DNA from: an uncultured Alphaproteobacteria bacterium
Lineage (GTDB): Bacteria > Pseudomonadota > Alphaproteobacteria > CAAHEQ01 > UBA3637
Assembly: GCA_944391735.1 (NCBI GenBank)
Contig: CALXUR010000001.1
Coordinates: 78,924 to 142,923, forward strand
DNA length: 64,000 bases
Direction: 5' to 3'
Positions 41,264-53,240 of this stretch are shown here, in pieces (positions within the stretch are counted from its first letter, which is position 1; the number at the start of each line of letters is the position of its first letter). Position numbers and translations under genes: made by a program. The notes under the pieces were generated by a model, which worked only from the letters and a program-made list of their open reading frames with translations, made no database searches and was not told the origin of the DNA.

Positions 41264-42659
41264 ATTCATTTGGATATGGAATCAAATTCAAGGGTTATCA
41301 TTGCCGCAACATCATATCAGAATCGGTCGTTTTCTCAATCGGTTATATAACAACAAATTGAAAAGAAACGGCTTGTTAATGGCTTTCCGAAACTCGGGAA
41401 AATCAACATTGGTTGGTTTGTTCGGCGCTTGGATTTTATCCCAAAAACCGGAAACACGAATTCTGATCTTATCCGCCGACCATTCTCTGGCTAAAAAAAT
41501 GGTGCATCATATGAAGCAAATCATCGAACGCCATCCCTTGACAACGGGCTTAAAACCGGCTTCAGCCGAAGAATGGGCATCAGACCGATTTACGGTTCGT
41601 CGAACAAGCGGGTTTCGGGATCCTTCCGTTCTGGCACGCGGACTAACCGCCAATATGACCGGTTGCCGGGCAGATGTGATTATCTGTGATGATGTGGAGG
41701 TTCCCAAAACCTGCGATACCGCCTCAAAGCGGGAATCAATGCGACAAAAATTATCCGAGTTGGATTACATTTTGACACCGGGCGGTCTGACGCTTTACAT
41801 CGGCACACCGCATACCACGGAAACAATTTACCAAATAACACCGGGCGGTTTTTTAGGCGGCTGGCCTTGTTTAAAAATACCGCTTTTGGATCAAAACGGT
41901 CAATCGGCTTGGCCGGAACGTTACAGTCTTGAAAAAATCGAGGCTTTGAAGCAACGATCCGGGCCCAATAAATTCCGCAGCCAGATGATGCTTGATCCGG
42001 TGCCGCTCGGAGAAAGCCGCTTGGATGTCAGACGCCTTAAATTTTTTAATGATCCGCTGATATACAACGAAGCCAACGGCCAAGGCATTTTACGAATCGG
42101 CGGCAAACAAATGATCGGCGTTTCTTGTTGGTGGGATCCGTCGTTCGGCTCTCCCTCCGGAGATAAAAGCGTTGTCGCCTGTGTTTTCTTCGATACGGTC
42201 GGGAACACTTATTTATATCGGTTAGACTATCTAACCGTTCCGGAGGCGGAAGAAGCGACCGCATGGCAGTGCGGATGTGTCCGACAATTGGCAGAAGAAT
42301 GCTTTATCCCCGCCATTCATTTGGAAACAAACGGTATCGGTAAATTTCTACCCGCTTTATTAAGGCAGGAATTCGCGCGCCACCGAACGGCATGTGCCGT
42401 CGTGGAGGAAATATCACGCCAAAATAAAGCCGCTCGAATCATAGCGGCACTGGATGCACCTTTGATGAACGGTTCATTTTGGGTTCATGAATCCGTTAAA
42501 CAAACGCCGTTTTTAAATGAAATGCAAGACTTTTTACCGAACGGAACCGCCCATGACGACGGACTGGACGCCGTGGCAGGGTGTTTACTCAGCGAACCGG
42601 TTCGCTTGAAACACTTTCAAAAACCGGCCTTAAAACACTATTCAGAATGGAGATTTTAA
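41244..42659 (+). CDS. Phage terminase large subunit
   Basis: This is the packaging motor and nuclease. LLMAFRNSGKSTLVGLFGAW is the Walker A region, DVIICDDVEVPKT the Walker B, and YIGTPHTTETIYQI the coupling motif. The RNase H-like nuclease has WWDPSFGSPSGDKSVV and HDDGLDAVAGC with acidic residues in place. The start at 41244 is set by GAGGAGG upstream, giving 471 residues and a 20-base overlap with the previous gene. It lies at the end of the structural genes as in T7-like phages. Confidence 0.93.
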   Translation: MTCSLIEFIWIWNQIQGLSLPQHHIRIGRFLNRLYNNKLKRNGLLMAFRNSGKSTLVGLFGAWILSQKPETRILILSADHSLAKKMVHHMKQIIERHPLTTGLKPASAEEWASDRFTVRRTSGFRDPSVLARGLTANMTGCRADVIICDDVEVPKTCDTASKRESMRQKLSELDYILTPGGLTLYIGTPHTTETIYQITPGGFLGGWPCLKIPLLDQNGQSAWPERYSLEKIEALKQRSGPNKFRSQMMLDPVPLGESRLDVRRLKFFNDPLIYNEANGQGILRIGGKQMIGVSCWWDPSFGSPSGDKSVVACVFFDTVGNTYLYRLDYLTVPEAEEATAWQCGCVRQLAEECFIPAIHLETNGIGKFLPALLRQEFARHRTACAVVEEISRQNKAARIIAALDAPLMNGSFWVHESVKQTPFLNEMQDFLPNGTAHDDGLDAVAGCLLSEPVRLKHFQKPALKHYSEWRF

Positions 42660-42660
42660 A

Positions 42661-43071
42661 ATGAATGAAGAAACAGAAATTTTAGCTAAAACGCTTTATG
42701 GCGAGGCTCGAGGCGAAGGATTAAGCGGCATCGAAGCTGTGGCGAATGTTGTCATGAACCGTGTCCGACACGCTCAAAAAGCCGGTGGATTTTGGTGGGG
42801 CAGAAGTATTAAAGAAGTTTGTTTAAAGCCGTTTCAATTTTCCTGCTGGAACCCGAAAGATCCGAACTATTCCATTTTAAACAAAGACTTATCAAATGAT
42901 TCCCTGTTTAATGTTTGTTGCCGGGTGGCGGTGCGAGCCATCAAAGGATTGTTGCAAGACAACACCAAGGGAGCAACCCATTATCACACTTTAAACGTCA
43001 ACCCTTCATGGGCATCAAAATTAACGCCCTGTGCTCAAATCGGGCAACATTTATTTTATGATTGTGTTTAA
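42661..43071 (+). CDS. Cell wall hydrolase, SleB family (endolysin)
   Basis: Contains LAKTLYGEARGEGLSGIEAV, VANVVMNRVRHA and the conserved end GATHYHTLNVNPSWA, the SleB/lysozyme-like glycosylase signature with the catalytic Glu in GEARGE. It has no signal peptide, so it would need the downstream holin-like proteins for release. The ATG follows the terminase stop by one base. Confidence 0.88.
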   Translation: MNEETEILAKTLYGEARGEGLSGIEAVANVVMNRVRHAQKAGGFWWGRSIKEVCLKPFQFSCWNPKDPNYSILNKDLSNDSLFNVCCRVAVRAIKGLLQDNTKGATHYHTLNVNPSWASKLTPCAQIGQHLFYDCV

Positions 43072-43081
43072 GGGGGAAAAC

Positions 43082-43387
43082 ATGCCGACACTGACAATGG
43101 AAATCGGAAAGTTGATGGGACAAGTCGATACCTTGCAAAAACAGCTTTCGGAAATAAAAAAAGATGTCTGTCAAACAAAACAACAAATTGCGGACGTTCA
43201 CACGGAACTGTTAAATTTCATGGGAACCGTTCAAAAAAAAACAGCTTGTCAGGCAATTCATGACCGACTTGTCCGGGATTATATGCCCCGGGCCGAACTG
43301 GCACCGTTAAAGTCAATCGCGGGTATGATTGCCCTGACAACCGTTACGGCTATTGCGGCCGCTATTTTTAATCTGATTTTAAAATGA
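43082..43387 (+). CDS. Coiled-coil protein with C-terminal membrane segment, lysis-associated
   Basis: A 101-residue protein with a heptad-rich N-terminus (QVDTLQKQLSEIKKDVCQTK) and one C-terminal hydrophobic segment (IAGMIALTTVTAIAAAIFN). This XhlA/DUF1515-like layout is common beside endolysin genes. GGGGGAAA precedes the start. It overlaps the upstream region of the next small membrane protein. Holin partner is the likely role. Confidence 0.6.
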   Translation: MPTLTMEIGKLMGQVDTLQKQLSEIKKDVCQTKQQIADVHTELLNFMGTVQKKTACQAIHDRLVRDYMPRAELAPLKSIAGMIALTTVTAIAAAIFNLILK

Positions 43388-43398
43388 AAGGAAAAATC

Positions 43399-43584
43399 AT
43401 GTTTGCTTTTATCATCTCTCATGTGGACGAACTGTTAATCGCCGTTTCTTCTATTATCGCCGGTGCCAGCGCATTAGCCGCGTTGACCCCCACACAAAAG
43501 GACGACCTGTTTTTAATGAAAATTAAAAAAGCGATTGATTTAATGGCACTCAACATCGGTCATGCAAAACCGGCCGGTGCTTAA
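43399..43584 (+). CDS. Small membrane protein, holin-like, 61 aa
   Basis: FAFIISHVDELLIAVSSIIA with the following GASALAALTPTQ forms one or two short hydrophobic segments; the rest is a basic helix. Start at 43399 chosen for AAAGGA upstream. Position after SleB and the coiled-coil gene suggests a lysis role. It is the last phage gene; the next gene is on the other strand. Confidence 0.55.
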   Translation: MFAFIISHVDELLIAVSSIIAGASALAALTPTQKDDLFLMKIKKAIDLMALNIGHAKPAGA

Positions 43585-43610
43585 AAAAAGGCGGCCGGAC
43601 AAACGATTTT

Positions 43611-44538
43611 CTATTTTTTATCCGAAGAACAATATCTTTGTAATCCGTGCCGCCACTCCTCTTCGGGTAAATAGCGGGGCATTGCGCGCATAGCCGCTTT
43701 TAAAATAAAACACTGATCCTTTCGTTTATCAGGCGGAATATTCAAAAATTGATACAAACCATCCATAACTTTCCGGCCGTCTCGACCTGCTCTTTGATAA
43801 TAGTTTTTAGGATTTGTCCGATGCACGCGCATCAAAACGACGGGACGCGTGGACATACAACGTTTCGCCGACGCACCGGCATAGCCCATTTTTAGCCAAA
43901 AATCCCAATCCTCACCGTTTACTAAATCTTCATCATATCGAATTTGATGTTTACGGATAAAATCCCGTTGAAACAACAATCCCAAATTACCAAAAGAACT
44001 GGCAAAAATCCCGCCTACTAAAGGATAATTCAATGGTGATCCGATCGAAATCGCTTTATCATTGTTCTGTTCAAAATAAGCATTTCGTCTGGGAACAATA
44101 ATTGTTATATCCGGATGTTCGGAAGCAAACGTATACATAGATTCCAACCAATGCGGAAAAGCAAAATCATCACTGTCCATAATAGCGATATATTTCCCAC
44201 GGGCAACATCATTACCGATATTCCGTGCGTGAGACACACCCTTATTTTTCGAATAACCGATATATCGGATACGTTTATCTTTTTCCATATAGGCATGAAT
44301 TAACGCCTTGGTTTCGTCTGTCGATCCATCGTCGACAATAATGAGTTCAAAATTTTTAAATGTCTGATTTAAAACAGATTCAATCGCCCGCGGCAAATAG
44401 GTATCGGCACGATTGTATGTCGGTAAAACAACCGACACAGCGAGACACTGCATCGCTGTCCATAACCGAAACAATAAAAAGAGCCAAATAACCCCCATGA
44501 CCGCGCACGCCGTCACCCACAAAAACAAGAGAGTATTT

Positions 44539-44561
<23 letters not shown>
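43611..44561 (-). CDS. Membrane-anchored family 2 glycosyltransferase B
   Basis: Same design as the product of 31679-32614: an N-terminal anchor (LLFLWVTACAVMGVIWLFLL), then VSVVLPTYNRADTYLPRAIE, LIIVDDGSTDETKALIHAY, YIAIMDSDDFAFPHWLES and the acceptor region WDFWLKMGYAG. The two flank the phage module. The gene overlaps atpC by 23 bases and has GGAG before its start, so it is transcribed as the tail of the F1-ATPase operon. Substrate is unknown. Confidence 0.88.
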
Positions 44562-47525
<2,964 letters not shown>

Positions 47526-47529
<4 letters not shown>

Positions 47530-49370
47530 GCCGCCTTCTCCGGTTCATCCAATGATTCCGAACGGTTTTTAAATGTTTCCGTATAACTTTGAATGAAAGT
47601 TTTCAACCGTTCCGCCGTTTCTTCCGTCAAATCCCGGCTTTCTTCAATGATTGCCAAAATCTCGGCTCCCTGAAGCCTGATTTTTTCCAATAACCCATCC
47701 ATATATGTCGCCGTTTTTTCCAACGGAATATCGTCCAAAAATCCGTTTGTTCCCGCATATAGGGAAACAACCTCTTGCGCAAGCGTCAACGGATGATAAG
47801 GCTTTTGCTTCATGACCTCGGTCAAACGGGCACCGCGGTTCAACAAAGCCTGTGTCGCCGGATCCAAGTCGGAGGATAATTGGGCAAACGTTAAGACCTC
47901 CCGATATTGTGATAAATCCAATTTCAACGACGCGGATACTTTTTTCATAGCCGGACTTTGCGCCGCCGATCCGACACGGCTGACAGACAACCCGACATTA
48001 ATGGCGGGACGCACCCCTTGATGAAACAAACTGCTTTCCAAAAAAATCTGCCCGTCCGTAATTGAAATAATGTTGGTCGGAATATAGGCCGACACATCAC
48101 CTTCCTGCGTTTCTACAACCGGAATAGCCGTCAAAGACCCGCCGCCTTTTTCATCACTCATCTGTGCCGCCCGCTCTAAAAGACGGGAATGCAGGTAAAA
48201 CACATCCCCGGGGAAAGCCTCGCGCCCCGACGGTCGTTTTAATAAAAGGGACATCTCCCGATAGGCAACGGCGTGTTTGGATAAATCATCGTAAAACACA
48301 ATGGCATGCATTCCCTTGTCACGGAAATACTCTCCGATCGCACATCCGGCGTAAGGTGCCAAATACTGCATGGACGCACTGTCCGAAGCCGCCGCCGAAA
48401 CCAGAATCGTATAATCCATGGCTCCGTTTTTCTGCAACGTTCGCATGACTTCCCGCACCGTTGATTGTTTTTGACCGATTGCCACATAAATACAAAATAT
48501 TTTATCTTTAAAATCAACGGCTTTTTCATTATGCACCCGCTGACTGATAATCGTGTCGATAATTAAGGTCGTTTTTCCCGTTTGACGATCCCCGATAATC
48601 AATTCACGCTGCCCGCGACCGATCGGAACCAAAGCGTCAATTCCCTTGATACCCGTTTGAACCGGCATATGCACCTTTTCACGATCAATAATACCGGGTG
48701 CCGGCATATTGACGGGACGTTGCTCTAAATTACGCAGACTTTCCTTGTCATCCAACGGATTACCCAAAGGATCTATCACGCGTCCCAACAAAGAAAGTCC
48801 GACGGGAACGGTGTTCATACATCCCGTGCGATAGGCATGGTCCCCCTCCCGAATCGTGTCCGCCTTTTCAAAAATCGTGATATCGGCACTGTCCGGGTTT
48901 AAATTCAACGCCATTCCCTCCGCACCGGATGAAAACGTTACCCGCTCGCCCGCCATCAAGGTATTCAAACCGCTGACCCGCGCCACACCGTCGGAAACGG
49001 ATAAAACATCACCAACCTCCGTCAAAACCGGCTTTCCTTCAAAAGAAGAAACTTTTTCCTTAAATACGGCGGACAGTTTTTCTAAATCCAAAGACGGCGG
49101 TCGATACGCCTCCATCTCCTCCTTAAATTGTTTCAATTGCCCCGCGACCGAAGCATCTAACAACAAAGAGTCCATTTTAACGGTTAATCCGCCCAACAGA
49201 TCCGGATTCAAAACAAATCGAACCGTTACCTTATCCGTTTGCAAAACCTGACGCAGTTTATCATAAACCGACGTTTGTAATTCATCCGATAAAGGCTGAA
49301 CACTTTCAACAACAACCGATACTCGCCGTTTCTTTTTTTGAGGAATCATATCCGATACTTTCTTGACCAT
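47526..49370 (-). CDS. atpA: ATP synthase F1 alpha subunit fused to the delta C-terminal domain
   Basis: From about residue 100 the protein is a complete alpha subunit (VGDVLSVSDGVARVSGL, Walker A GDRQTGKTTL, LDLSQYREVLTFAQ). Before it, residues about 13-90 match the C-terminal domain of the delta/OSCP subunit: VVVESVQPLSDELQTSVYDK, VRFVLNPDLLGGLTVK and LLDASVAGQLKQFKEEM. No delta N-terminal six-helix bundle is encoded upstream: a 64-base gap leads to an unrelated gene. I choose the start MVKKVSDMI because AAAGGTG precedes it; an ATG 14 codons earlier (49412) has no ribosome binding site and does not add the missing domain. The alpha assignment is certain; the fusion is read directly. Confidence 0.95.
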
Positions 49371-49434
49371 GGCAACACCTTTCTTTATCTGTTTTAACAC
49401 AGGCGTTTTCATCTTGCAAGAAAAAGGTGTTCAC

Positions 49435-49950
49435 TTAACGTTCAGACGCAAAAAAATGGCTGATTTGCCCCAGTCCCGGCCTTAAATGGTGCCAATCATC
49501 GTCGGGAGGCATTTGGATAACGGCGCAATCGGCCGGATTTAATGGTTGTTTCACACCCGGATCCGCCAGATAGGCCATCACATGTTCCAACCCGGGGTTA
49601 TGCCCCACAATCATAACGCGCCGAAAGATAATATCTAACTCGGACAAGGTTTCCATCATACGAAACGCCGGTGCTAAATACAAAGCATCCCGATAGAAAA
49701 CAAAAATACCCGAAAACAAATCTTCCAATAATTCAACGGTCTGTCTGGCACGTAAGGCTGTTGAACACAAAATGCAATCCGGCCTGACATTTTCGGACTC
49801 CCGAAAACGCTCCAGTTGCAATAAAACCTGATTGATACCTTTTCGAGACAGCGGTTTATTATAATCATACAATACACCGCTGTCTTTTAATACAGCACCC
49901 GAACGCATCAAATACAGACAACGTCCCGCGTTTTCATTGATGTTTCCCAT
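49435..49950 (-). CDS. SixA-type histidine phosphatase family protein lacking the catalytic His
   Basis: The fold is clear: CLYLMRSGAVLKD at the N-terminus, LSRKGINQVLLQLERF, CILCSTALRARQTVELL and IVGHNPGLEHVMAYLA. In active members the first motif is LMRHG/LMRHA; here residue 17 is Ser (codon TCG at 49902-49900), so the phosphohistidine cannot form. The second His (VGHNPG) is present. It may be a pseudoenzyme that binds but does not cleave phosphohistidine. It lies between the atpA start and a small membrane protein, on the same strand. Confidence 0.8.
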   Translation of the reverse strand: MGNINENAGRCLYLMRSGAVLKDSGVLYDYNKPLSRKGINQVLLQLERFRESENVRPDCILCSTALRARQTVELLEDLFSGIFVFYRDALYLAPAFRMMETLSELDIIFRRVMIVGHNPGLEHVMAYLADPGVKQPLNPADCAVIQMPPDDDWHHLRPGLGQISHFFASER

Positions 49951-50018
49951 GGGGACACTCCTTTCATCAGGAGTGATATAGTCGCCTTTTCCCCAAAATG
50001 CAATTCGTTTTCAGATAC

Positions 50019-50330
50019 CTATTGGTTCAGGTCGCGCCGAACTTGTTCGGATAACTGGGCATTAAAATCCTCATAGGGATCTTTGCCGTCAATCCGATCA
50101 GCAGCCTGTTGCAAATGATACCCCGCAACATTTTTCATGTCACCCGCCGTTTTGGCAATATCCCCTGCGGAAGACGTCGCGCGCCCGATCATTTGGTTCA
50201 GATGATCCCATGACCGCGTCCAGGTATCCTGAGGCGGAATCCCCAGCAACAGCCAAACAAAAGCCATGAAAACGGCAATGTAAATAATTAACCGAATAAT
50301 TGTTTTAATCAATAAATTAATGAATCCCAT
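50019..50330 (-). CDS. Small single-pass membrane protein, 103 aa
   Basis: One N-terminal membrane segment (LIIYIAVFMAFVWLLLG) followed by a helical, amphipathic domain (WTRSWDHLNQMIGRATSSAG, AGDMKNVAGYHLQQAADRI). I do not recognise the family. AAAGGAG lies upstream. It precedes the SixA-like gene by 68 bases and may share its transcript. Confidence 0.6.
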   Translation of the reverse strand: MGFINLLIKTIIRLIIYIAVFMAFVWLLLGIPPQDTWTRSWDHLNQMIGRATSSAGDIAKTAGDMKNVAGYHLQQAADRIDGKDPYEDFNAQLSEQVRRDLNQ

Positions 50331-50365
50331 TTCTTTTCTCCTTTGATTGTGGTATTATTATAGCT

Positions 50366-51034
50366 ATGAGTAATAACACCTGTCAAGAAGAAAAAATCAT
50401 TATTCGGAAAAACCGTTTATCCCGATATTTGCGCCTCAGCGTTAACCGAAGGGGGCAAATCGTTCTGTCCGTTCCGATTTTTTGTCCGCAAAGACGCGCT
50501 TTGTCTTTTTTAGAGGAAAATCGAGCTTGGATACAGGAACGACAAAATGACCTGCGGCCGACTCTGAAATTTCAAAACGGTCAAACGGTATCCGTCCTCG
50601 GGCAACAGGTGATGATTACGCATCAACCGACGGGACGCAGTGGTGTTTATATCGAAAATGACCGTTTGTTGGTATCGGGCGAAGCGGACTTCATACATCG
50701 TCGCGTTACGGATTTTATTAAGCGTGAAACACTTCGCTACATCCATGAAAAAGCACGGGAGTCAGCCGATCGCCTTGGGGTTTCATTTCATAAAATTCAT
50801 TTAAAGGACACCACGTCGCGCTGGGGAAGTTGTTCCGGCCAAGGTAATTTGAACTTTTGCTGGCGTTTGGGAATGGCACCGCTGTTCGTTTTGGACTATA
50901 TTATCGCACATGAGGTCGCGCATTTAAAGGAAATGAATCACAGTGACCGATTTTGGCGCGTTGTCGCGCGATTGACAGACCGGCGAAGCGAAGCAGAAAT
51001 TTGGTTGCGCCGACATGGCCGAGAACTCAGGTAA
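50366..51034 (+). CDS. YgjP-type zinc metallopeptidase-like protein
   Basis: Contains the M48/SprT-like zinc site IIAHEVAHLKEMNHSDRFW with HExxH, preceded by the family-typical TTSRWGSCSGQGNLNFCWRL. N-terminal RYLRLSVNRRGQIVLSVP is also characteristic of YgjP (DUF45) proteins. Length 222 is normal. Function in this family is poorly known. The gene stands alone on the plus strand, divergent from the small membrane protein. Confidence 0.9.
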   Translation: MSNNTCQEEKIIIRKNRLSRYLRLSVNRRGQIVLSVPIFCPQRRALSFLEENRAWIQERQNDLRPTLKFQNGQTVSVLGQQVMITHQPTGRSGVYIENDRLLVSGEADFIHRRVTDFIKRETLRYIHEKARESADRLGVSFHKIHLKDTTSRWGSCSGQGNLNFCWRLGMAPLFVLDYIIAHEVAHLKEMNHSDRFWRVVARLTDRRSEAEIWLRRHGRELR

Positions 51035-51052
51035 CAACCGTTTTTCCAAACT

Positions 51053-52348
51053 TCAATCATTACATTGCTCTTGAAATGTCGGACTTAACGCCTGCCATTC
51101 GGCACTGTCTTTTTCGGGGCAAAGACGACATTCACCGCTTTGCCAGGAAACCGTTGCGGTTGTATATCGCTTCCCTTTACATCGCAGACATTCTTCAGTT
51201 GAGATAAAAAAACTCCCCGGATCAGAACAGTGACGACAATCACCCCGAAAAACGAATCTGTTTTCGCAGGTATGACATTGTGCCACAGTTGTACGCACAT
51301 GGTTGGTTATCTCATCGCAATCATAACATGTCCCACTTTCGCTGTCACCGGGCATATATCGATTGGGACAACGATTGCAATCCGCACGGGGAATAGATTC
51401 CAGCGCGGAAGCATCGTCACAGTGATAGCATCGCACATTGTAATCCCAGAGGCGATTCGGACAACGAAAACATTCTTCTTTAGAACCTGGGTACCAAAAA
51501 CCCGCTCTATTACAGGACATACACACATTACCTTGCTTAAACCAAAGACCACACTTGTGACAAGCGGCGGCACCGGCTTCATCATTCGTGACCCAAAATG
51601 TGCTGTTGTCATCCGAAGGACACGCCTGACACTTTCCGGAAGAATTCAATGTTTCCCCCTCGGGGCAGGGCTCACAGGAACCGTTGATACAATAAGGCCT
51701 CGGATCTTGGCATAAAGCGTCATAATCCACACAGATCTTTTCTTCCGAACATTTCCCACAGTCGCCGCAATCCTCGTCCCTCTCGCACCTTTTATACCTG
51801 TCCTCGTCCGTAGTCTCGCTGTTTAATTGACCGTTAAAGTATATCTTAACTTCGTTTTCCTCTCCGACCTGACATCCCGCCCCTTCGTTCGAAACCACTT
51901 CTTCCACCCAGTCCGGTTTGTCTCGCCGAATTTGCCGACACGTGCTTTCTCTTAAGTTCCCTGTCCGAACACTATAACCGATTGCCGTTTCTCTTTTCAA
52001 GATTAAGTCCTTATCTCCCGAAAATGTTTTGACTGTCAGTTCTTCTCCCGTTCCCATTCCTCTTAACGACCCGTCCGTCATCACCTGCACCGAGATCCAC
52101 TTCACATTGTTCCAGAGCTCATTCGACAAGTACTTGTCCATCGCGTATTGATATCCGATAATCCCACCAACCGCCAACAATCCAATAATCGCTAACACAC
52201 CCAACGTTTCCACCATCGATCGGCCCGATTCGGAATCTCTGCCTCTGGATTCCCGCTTTCGCGGGAATGACGAAAGAGAAGAATACGGGAATGACGGAGA
52301 GGGAGAGCGTCCCGATTCGGAATCAGATTTTGGATTTCCCAATTCCAC
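51053..52348 (-). CDS. Type IV pilin-like protein with long Cys-rich C-terminus
   Basis: The pilin segment is SESG|RSMVETLGVLAIIGLL with a Gly at -1 and Glu at +5 of the predicted prepilin peptidase site, then a hydrophobic helix and a short pilin-like domain to about residue 170. The remainder is a chain of modules with 40 or so cysteines (CYHCDDASALESIPRADCNR, CYDCDEITNHVRTTVAQCHT, CRHCSDPGSFFISTEECLRC), the same type as in the secreted protein at 24741. The frame opens at a GTG (52348) without a convincing ribosome binding site. The homologous start used by the sister locus lies at 52589 in another frame. Its leader contains inserted palindromes. Expression therefore needs frameshifting or an alternative start. 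Confidence 0.75.
   Translation of the reverse strand: MELGNPKSDSESGRSPSPSFPYSSLSSFPRKRESRGRDSESGRSMVETLGVLAIIGLLAVGGIIGYQYAMDKYLSNELWNNVKWISVQVMTDGSLRGMGTGEELTVKTFSGDKDLILKRETAIGYSVRTGNLRESTCRQIRRDKPDWVEEVVSNEGAGCQVGEENEVKIYFNGQLNSETTDEDRYKRCERDEDCGDCGKCSEEKICVDYDALCQDPRPYCINGSCEPCPEGETLNSSGKCQACPSDDNSTFWVTNDEAGAAACHKCGLWFKQGNVCMSCNRAGFWYPGSKEECFRCPNRLWDYNVRCYHCDDASALESIPRADCNRCPNRYMPGDSESGTCYDCDEITNHVRTTVAQCHTCENRFVFRGDCRHCSDPGSFFISTEECLRCKGKRYTTATVSWQSGECRLCPEKDSAEWQALSPTFQEQCND
52249..52268. repeat. Palindromic element inside the pilin leader (ATTCCCGC / GCGGGAAT)
   Basis: An 8-bp inverted repeat with a TTTC loop, translated as SFPRKRES. This peptide is a known trademark of dispersed palindromic repeats in proteobacterial genomes. 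It lies between two copies of the DSESGRS coding sequence. Confidence 0.7.
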
Positions 52349-52411
52349 CTAAAATTCGTCTCTCGGATGACGGAGCATCCTCGGTCTCATTAAGGTTCAT
52401 TGCTTTACGCA

Positions 52412-52439
52412 ACAGAACTGTCCACCGGACAGATTCTGT
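52412..52439. repeat. Palindrome in the pilin leader (ACAGAACTGTCC / GGACAGATTCTGT)
   Basis: A 12-bp inverted repeat with a 3-nt loop and one bulged A. It lies in the segment present in this locus but absent from the sister locus at 62008. Confidence 0.65.
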
Positions 52440-52449
52440 TTTACGCAGT

Positions 52450-52731
52450 ATCCCCGACCCGATCGGGGATCCAGTAACACGTAATTCTTCTTTTTCAGTT
52501 CCTTGGGGCAACCCCGCTTCTTCTCGGTTTCCCGCCTCTCTTTTTCCTCTCACTCCCATTTCCCTTTCCTGTAAAAATTTAATGGTCATTTAATTTTTAC
52601 ATTTTTTCATCCTATCCCCCTTTTCTCCTAAAATACAGGAAGTCTTTTTATATTCTCATTTTTTCCTTGATTTCATATCCGCACCCATGTTATACATTTT
52701 TATAACTTTTTATTGACCCTTTTTTCGTTAC
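52450..52731 (-). repeat. Shared 5' module of the pilin-like loci, copy 1 (inverted)
   Basis: About 282 bases nearly identical, in inverted orientation, to 61867-62147. It includes the region upstream of the upstream ORF, the hairpin, the leader coding start (MTIKFLQEREMG) and a REP-like palindrome ATCCCCGA / TCGGGGAT at 52450-52470. Mismatches are few and there is about one indel. Confidence 0.9.
52570..52601 (-). promoter_or_regulatory. Start-codon hairpin with upstream ORF, copy 1
   Basis: TGTAAAAATT / AATTTTTACA (10 bp), an A-A mismatch and AATG / CATT enclose the main ATG (52589). A six-codon ORF (MKKCKN, 52610-52590) with a strong GGGGGATAGG site ends with TAA directly before that ATG. 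Confidence 0.7.
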
Positions 52732-52756
52732 AGTTTTTCTGAAAAATTAAAAAAAA

Positions 52757-52778
52757 CACCCCGGCATTTGTCGGGGTG
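52757..52778 (-). terminator. Terminator of the 52793-53080 gene
   Basis: Read leftward, CACCCCG / CGGGGTG with an 8-nt loop is followed by a long T run. Confidence 0.9.
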
Positions 52779-52792
52779 AAAAAGAATTGATA

Positions 52793-53080
52793 TTACCGTT
52801 GGTGTTGGGACTTCAACACAGGTAACGGCGGCGTGTTATCTTGACGCGACGTACATCCCCGTGCGATTAAAGCCGCGCCTGCAATACTTGCAATAACGGC
52901 TCCCAAAATAGCCAGCTTCCGAACTGTTTGTTTACAAAGACCGTTGCGGTAATAATCAGCTTTGTATACCGGCTTTTCGTTGAGATAATACTTGGTCTTA
53001 TCCTTTACCTTTCCGTTGCAACCACACGTGGTCTCAGTCTTTACCTTTCCATCGGGATAATATTCGATCTTTTCGTTCAT
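52793..53080 (-). CDS. Small membrane protein with MORN/YwqK-like N-terminus, 95 aa
   Basis: The start MNEKIEYYPDGKVKTETTCG follows AGGAGG. The repeated Y-x-x-G-x-x-K-x-x-x-x-Y pattern (YYPDGKVKTE, YYLNEKPVYKADYYRNG) resembles MORN/YwqK-type antitoxin repeats. A C-terminal hydrophobic segment (LAILGAVIASIAGAALIA) anchors it. Function unknown. It has its own terminator and no close operon partner. Confidence 0.6.
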   Translation of the reverse strand: MNEKIEYYPDGKVKTETTCGCNGKVKDKTKYYLNEKPVYKADYYRNGLCKQTVRKLAILGAVIASIAGAALIARGCTSRQDNTPPLPVLKSQHQR

Positions 53081-53195
53081 TTGTTCCTCCTTATGTAGCA
53101 CAACATCGTGTTGTGATAATATGGTCTACTATATTACGCCACCGTTTATTTGTCAATATATTTCAAATATGGTTTGTTTCCGGGGACAGGAATAC

Positions 53196-53221
53196 AAAAA
53201 AGCCTCTTGTTTCCAAGAGGC
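53196..53221 (-). terminator. Terminator of the PpiC-like gene
   Basis: Read leftward, GCCTCTTG / CAAGAGGC is followed by a T run, 20 bases after the stop. Confidence 0.9.
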
Positions 53222-53240
53222 GTTTATGGTTTTACTCAGT

